Below, in pieces: positions 59,870 to 64,000 of a stretch of 64,000 nucleotides of DNA (its first letter is position 1; the number at the start of each line of letters is the position of its first letter). A program made the translations under genes and the position numbers. The DNA lies in the NCBI RefSeq assembly GCF_907165205.1, contig NC_058191.1, forward strand, positions 43,060,943 through 43,124,942. The letters run 5' to 3'. The DNA comes from Coccinella septempunctata. Its lineage: Eukaryota; Arthropoda; Insecta; Coleoptera; Coccinellidae. The notes under the pieces were generated by a model. The model worked only from the letters and a program-made list of their open reading frames with translations. It searched no databases and had not been told where the DNA came from.

Positions 59870-61249
59870 GTAAGTTAGTGGTAGGTACTAGTGGCAATAC
59901 TGAAGGTAAGTAATTCTGCTATTCTATCGAAATTAAGGTGGTTGCATTTATTTCCGTGAGCAATACATCGCATTGGTACTTAATACCGACTTTAGATGGA
60001 GGACCATCGACGCTAAACTCACTTTAGTGTATTGCTTGTCTTCGACGAATTACGAATCGTCACATCCACATTTGAAGGACCAGAGATTACCAACTCGGGG
60101 GATATTTCATATCCAGAGTCCGAGCCTCCGTTTTCGTCCGTCGAAGCGACAAGTCACGCCGACAAACATATGAAAAAAATTACGTAAGCGAGGCAGACCC
60201 AGTTCCACTAACACATCAAGTATGCCACACATCCCAATCGCTTATCTCGTGAACGTGATAAGGACGGAACCAGCGAACGGGCGACTGTTCGAATTAGTCA
60301 CGAAACTCGATGTCATTGAAACGCGGGCGATATCGACGAAAGAAAACAATTTTCTCCATAATGAGCTTATCTCTTGGGTTTTCAATGAATAGCGTCTACA
60401 GTGAACATATTGAATGGATTTCGATAACCCATATCCATTCAGTTTTTTCGATTTCGTTATCAGGTGAAGATCCTACAACTCACGATGAATGCCTTTTGGA
60501 TTTTTGGTACACAAGAGTCCCTTGAAATTTTACCACTCTGCGTAGATACGAATAGAAAAAGTCCGGTGTAGATCTTCGAAACTACTTGGGAGTGAGCCTT
60601 TACGAAACTCTAGACGGTATTCTTCCAGGCCTAATCTTTCAATGCGTCCAATTTGAAACATGATTTTTTTTTATTTATTTGCGACACCCTATAGAACCCC
60701 ACATACGTCTTTTCCTCTCCTTCGCTTCGTAAACGACTTGATTTGTCCCCCCCTTAGGCGATCCATATCGAATTTATTCATTCGACTACGCCCCACGAAA
60801 AAAAAACTACTCAGCATATCAAATTTGTAGGAATTCCTCCATTATTCAAAGAGAGAGGCCCACTCGAAAAAAAACCCTCTGTCCCTCGCTCGTCGACGCC
60901 GTTCGATTTAATTACGGTCCTTTCGAGGAATTGTTGATATTCACCCTTCGTATACTCGCGAATGGAATTGTTGTTTGATCATTATTCAACATCAAAATTG
61001 CATTTGCGTCCGTAATGAGATGAGAGAAAACGCCTACGCGAAAAGGGTGGAAAAAATGCCCTCTCCACTGTATCGCCACCGCGGGTTTGTTCGTCGTCTC
61101 GTAATTAGCATTATAATAATGGAATGTACGGCTGTAATTAAGCGAGAGACTGTTGAACTGGACGCTCGAGAGGGAAAATTAGTTTACTAAGAAGGATGCT
61201 CGTTGTGGAGAGTTTTCAGAAAAGTAGTACGAAACGAGTATATTTAAGT
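59870..61249. other. No recognisable gene (59870-61249)
   Basis: Mixed sequence with a CpG-containing patch at about 60880-61190. No exon or bounded repeat was recognised. Confidence 0.4.
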
Positions 61250-62390
61250 GAAAAAATGAATGGAACCTAGATCGCTCTGGATCTTGAAATTCCAGGGGCA
61301 AGACTTTTTTCTGGAAATTAGAGTTTTCTTCGATAAATGAGAGTATGTATCTTGAAAATGAGTGTCATTTTTTCGGAATTCCTTGAGATTTTTCGGGTAT
61401 AAGCGTCTGTTTCTCGAAAAAAAAAAAAGCACTTTTCCGGAAACGAGTGGCATTTTCCGCAAACAAGTGCATGTCCTCGGAAATCAGAGCAAGACTTTTC
61501 GAAAATGAGTGCCATTTTAAGAAGAAGGTGCAGTTATTTGGAAAGGAGTGCACTTTTCCGGAGAACAGTGTATATAATATAAAGTTATTTTAGAGATGTA
61601 TTTTCGGAAATCAGTGCAATTTTTTCGCATAAGTGCAACTTTTTGGGAACGTTTTTTCTAGAAAAGTGCACGTTTTTGGAAATAAACGCACTTTTCTGGA
61701 AACGAGTGCACTTGCATTCCGTCAAAATACAACTTTTTGCGATCGACCTTCTTATTTTTTGGAAAATACTGCAGATTTTTGAAAATGAGTGCACGTTTTC
61801 GGAAACGAGTGCACTTACAATTTTCTGAAAGAAAGTGCATGTGATCGGAAAAAACTTCTTGGAAATTGATGGTTTTTGGGGCACGTATATCATTTTAAAA
61901 ATGAGAGTGTTTTAGTGCACGTTTCTGGAAACAAGAGTTTTTTGGAAAAGTGCCGGTTTTGGAAAAGTGTAGTTCTTGGAAGAGTGCAGTTTTTGAAAGA
62001 GTGAAGTTCAAGGAAAAGTGCCGTTTTTGGAAGAATGCAGTTTTTGAAAGAGTGCAGTTTTTGAAAGAGTGCAGTTTTTGGAAAAGTGCAATTTTTCGAA
62101 AGAGTGCAGTTTTTGGTAAAGTGCAATTTTTTGAAAGAGTGCAGTTTTTGGGAAAGAGTGCAGTTTTTGAAAAAGTGCAGTTTTTGGAAAAGTGCAATTT
62201 TCGAAAGAGTGCAGTTTTTTGGAAAAGTGCAGTTTTTGAAAGAGTGCAGTTTTTGAAAGAGTGCAGTTTTTGGAAGAGTGCAATTTTCGAAAATAAGTGT
62301 ATAATTTTCCTGAACATTCTTAGAAATGAGTGCACGTTTTTCAAAATGGCTGAACTTCTTCTAAGAACATGTTCCCGTTTCTTCGGAAAC
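61250..62390 (+). repeat. GTGCA minisatellite, degenerate to homogeneous
   Basis: A G(A)GTGCA..TTTTT.GAAA motif repeats throughout. From 61250 to about 61930 units are irregular, spaced about 25-50 bp and diverged. From about 61930 to 62290 they are packed at 16-17 bp, typically AGTGCAGTTTTTGAAAG. The tract is open for about 150 codons on both strands (61950-62402 plus, 61895-62344 minus) because the unit lacks stops in some frames; repetitive output such as ALFQKLHSFKNCT is a by-product. No domain is recognisable. Confidence 0.9.
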
Positions 62391-62910
62391 CGGTGTGAGT
62401 GATCTCTTCAGTCCCAATTAAAGTTTTGTTTGTATTTTTACCCGTATAAGAAGATGACGCAATATCTCATTCATCCAACGACGGGAAAACTCCTTCGGCA
62501 TGCCGGGGTGATTACGACCGGCGAAAAATCACCACAGTCGGCCTTGCGATTCCAGTGAATTACGATTCTATCCGTCCGTTCTGTTACGGCTGTAACCTTG
62601 TCCGGCCTCGCAGACCGTAATTTCTAATGTTAATGTCGGGTAATTACTTCATTTCTCCTTTGGATCCGCGCGCCCGACCCGCGGCGCTGCAAATCTGCTA
62701 TGCGCCATTCGATGGAAGACTTATCGCCGTGGTCGTTATTATTTTTTTCTCCTTCTTAACTATCTCAAGAACGTTCTTTACGCGAACCTTGGCACGGTAA
62801 ACTAAAAAATTATCGGAAATTTATCGACCTGCTGCTATGACGGTGCGCCCAGGATTTGTAACCCACGACTCTTGCCATTATAACCAGCGTTTAACTAAAT
62901 GAACTATCAA
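62391..62910. other. No recognisable gene (62391-62910)
   Basis: A CpG-rich patch lies at about 62480-62700. Nothing could be identified. Confidence 0.4.
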
Positions 62911-63288
62911 CAGGGTGTTTTCAAAGATGAGACTTTTATGGACAGAAGGTAGAAGGTATCAAAATAAGTCATTTTACCAAAAATTGTCTACATAAAATAC
63001 TCAAGATGGCTGAGCAACAACCCCTAGAATTTTTTATTTATTTGATGACGAAACAAAACAATATTGCTGGACAATGGTTCAGTACAGCCGAGTCTATCTG
63101 ATAAGTTGCATCAGGTCAGGTCATCATTGTTATATCTTGCGATTGGGGTGAAATCAGTGTAGAAAATCAAGACAGTTTATTGAAGGTGCTCAATATGTCG
63201 TATTAGGATCTGTTTCAGTAATCATTCTTGAATTTTTCCTTTGTCATTTTGAAAGTTTTGTATCTTCTGATAACTTTGAATAACCCTG
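62911..63288. mobile_element. CAGGGT-type TIR element, 378 bp
   Basis: The left end CAGGGTGTTTTCAAAG and the right end, read inward as CAGGGTTATTCAAAG, are imperfect inverted repeats. TA lies outside the right end; the left flank reads CAA, so a TA duplication is only partly visible. No transposase frame remains. CAGGGTG termini are common in insect mariner-like elements. Confidence 0.6.
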
Positions 63289-64000
63289 TATAATACAATT
63301 GAATATGATATTTAAGAAATAATACGTATTTTCACAATTGTGGACGAAGTACGTATTCTTTTGACATATAATGACTATTATTCACATAGTTCAGTAAACG
63401 TCGTACTCGTGAATAATGTCCATGATAATAGACTCGTTAAAAAATAAATAATAGACGAAAAATATAATTCCTCACTGGAATATTCGTTCAGTACATATCC
63501 CGCATCACAGTTACGTCGAAAATAACACGCCAAGATAACGAACACTTTCAATTTTCGTATCTAGATCTCGCCGCGTCGTTTGTACCCGTCAAAATCAATA
63601 GTACGATATTAAGGTGACAGATTGATAATAATGGATAAACAATTTGTACGGTCCGTGTCCCGTGCCGCGTTACGTGAATATCAGAAATATATAATTATCT
63701 CTAATGCAGCCTTATTAAATACCGGCGCCCAGATAAGAGGCAGGTGATTATTATGTAAAGTGAGCATTGTTAGTAGTACATGATTGTTATTGGCGTTTAC
63801 GTTCGAGATGTACGTAAACGTGGTAGCGGATACTGAAAAAAATAATCGAGGACGGGTTTTTTCTCTTGATGGAATCAATCGAGTTGTTTCCGTTTCTTAT
63901 TCTCTAGTAAAATATTGTTTTTATCGACCCTATTCTGTGAGGAGACCTCAGCGGTTGACAAATTCATCAGACTTTTCGATCGTGTAAGTCTCGAACGGGA
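63289..64000. other. No recognisable gene (63289-64000)
   Basis: AT-rich sequence to the right edge of the window. Nothing could be identified. Confidence 0.4.

Noticed and set aside
61895..62402. Two 150-codon repeat proteins on opposite strands
   Set aside because: Both are produced by a minisatellite unit without stops; neither has start context or composition of a known protein.

Overview
This looks like a gene-poor stretch of an animal genome, most likely an insect. CpG dinucleotides are not visibly depleted, introns carry GT..AG borders, and the debris of DNA transposons (mariner, pogo-like, PIF/Harbinger-like) and non-LTR retrotransposons fits arthropods. A beetle is a guess only. There is no bacterial-style gene organisation.

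The one gene identified with confidence is a single internal exon on the minus strand at 57745-57913. It encodes the basic region, helix 1 and loop of the bHLH factor TFAP4 (AP-4; Drosophila cropped). The exon expected next, with helix 2 and the first leucine zipper, was not found below it, so up to 57.7 kb to the left may be one intron. The 6 kb to the right would be the preceding intron. Two weaker coding candidates are an open frame running off the left edge (2-157, +) and a short possible first exon (59768-59869, +).

The rest is mobile and repetitive DNA, by position: a LINE 3' tail (8.1 kb); a 160-bp hairpin (12.6 kb); a CpG-rich block with a TATA-like site (13.3 kb); an MITE (15.0 kb) with a second copy at 49.8 kb; seeds (16.2, 16.6 kb) and an array (18.4-19.3 kb) of a 254-bp tandem repeat; a second LINE tail (17.7 kb); a 259-bp array built of inverted arms (23.3-24.2 kb); a mariner relic with TA-flanked ends (25.6 kb); four copies of a 570-bp TA-flanked family (27.6, 45.6, 53.5, 56.8 kb); a +,+,- monomer cluster (29.3-30.3 kb); a second mariner relic cut off by a Harbinger-like MITE (34.4-35.3 kb); an 823-bp tandem duplication (36.3-37.8 kb); a minus-strand LINE tail with a zinc finger (39.8-40.3 kb); a pogo-like relic (41.5-42.5 kb); an MITE with 8-bp flanking repeats (44.5 kb); a mariner gene split by a 1.2-kb element (47.8-49.7 kb); a LINE RNase H relic (50.0-50.3 kb); a 789-bp foldback (51.4-52.2 kb); a 174-bp tandem repeat (54.9-55.3 kb); a near-palindromic TA element (59.1 kb); a minisatellite (61.3-62.4 kb); and a last TIR element (62.9 kb).

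The most informative structure is the nested insertion at 47.8-49.7 kb. Removing the inner element with one TA copy restores the outer mariner reading frame exactly. The inner element keeps a small helix-turn-helix reading frame interrupted by a 52-bp spliceosomal-type intron. All similarity statements come from reading motifs by eye; no database search was run.
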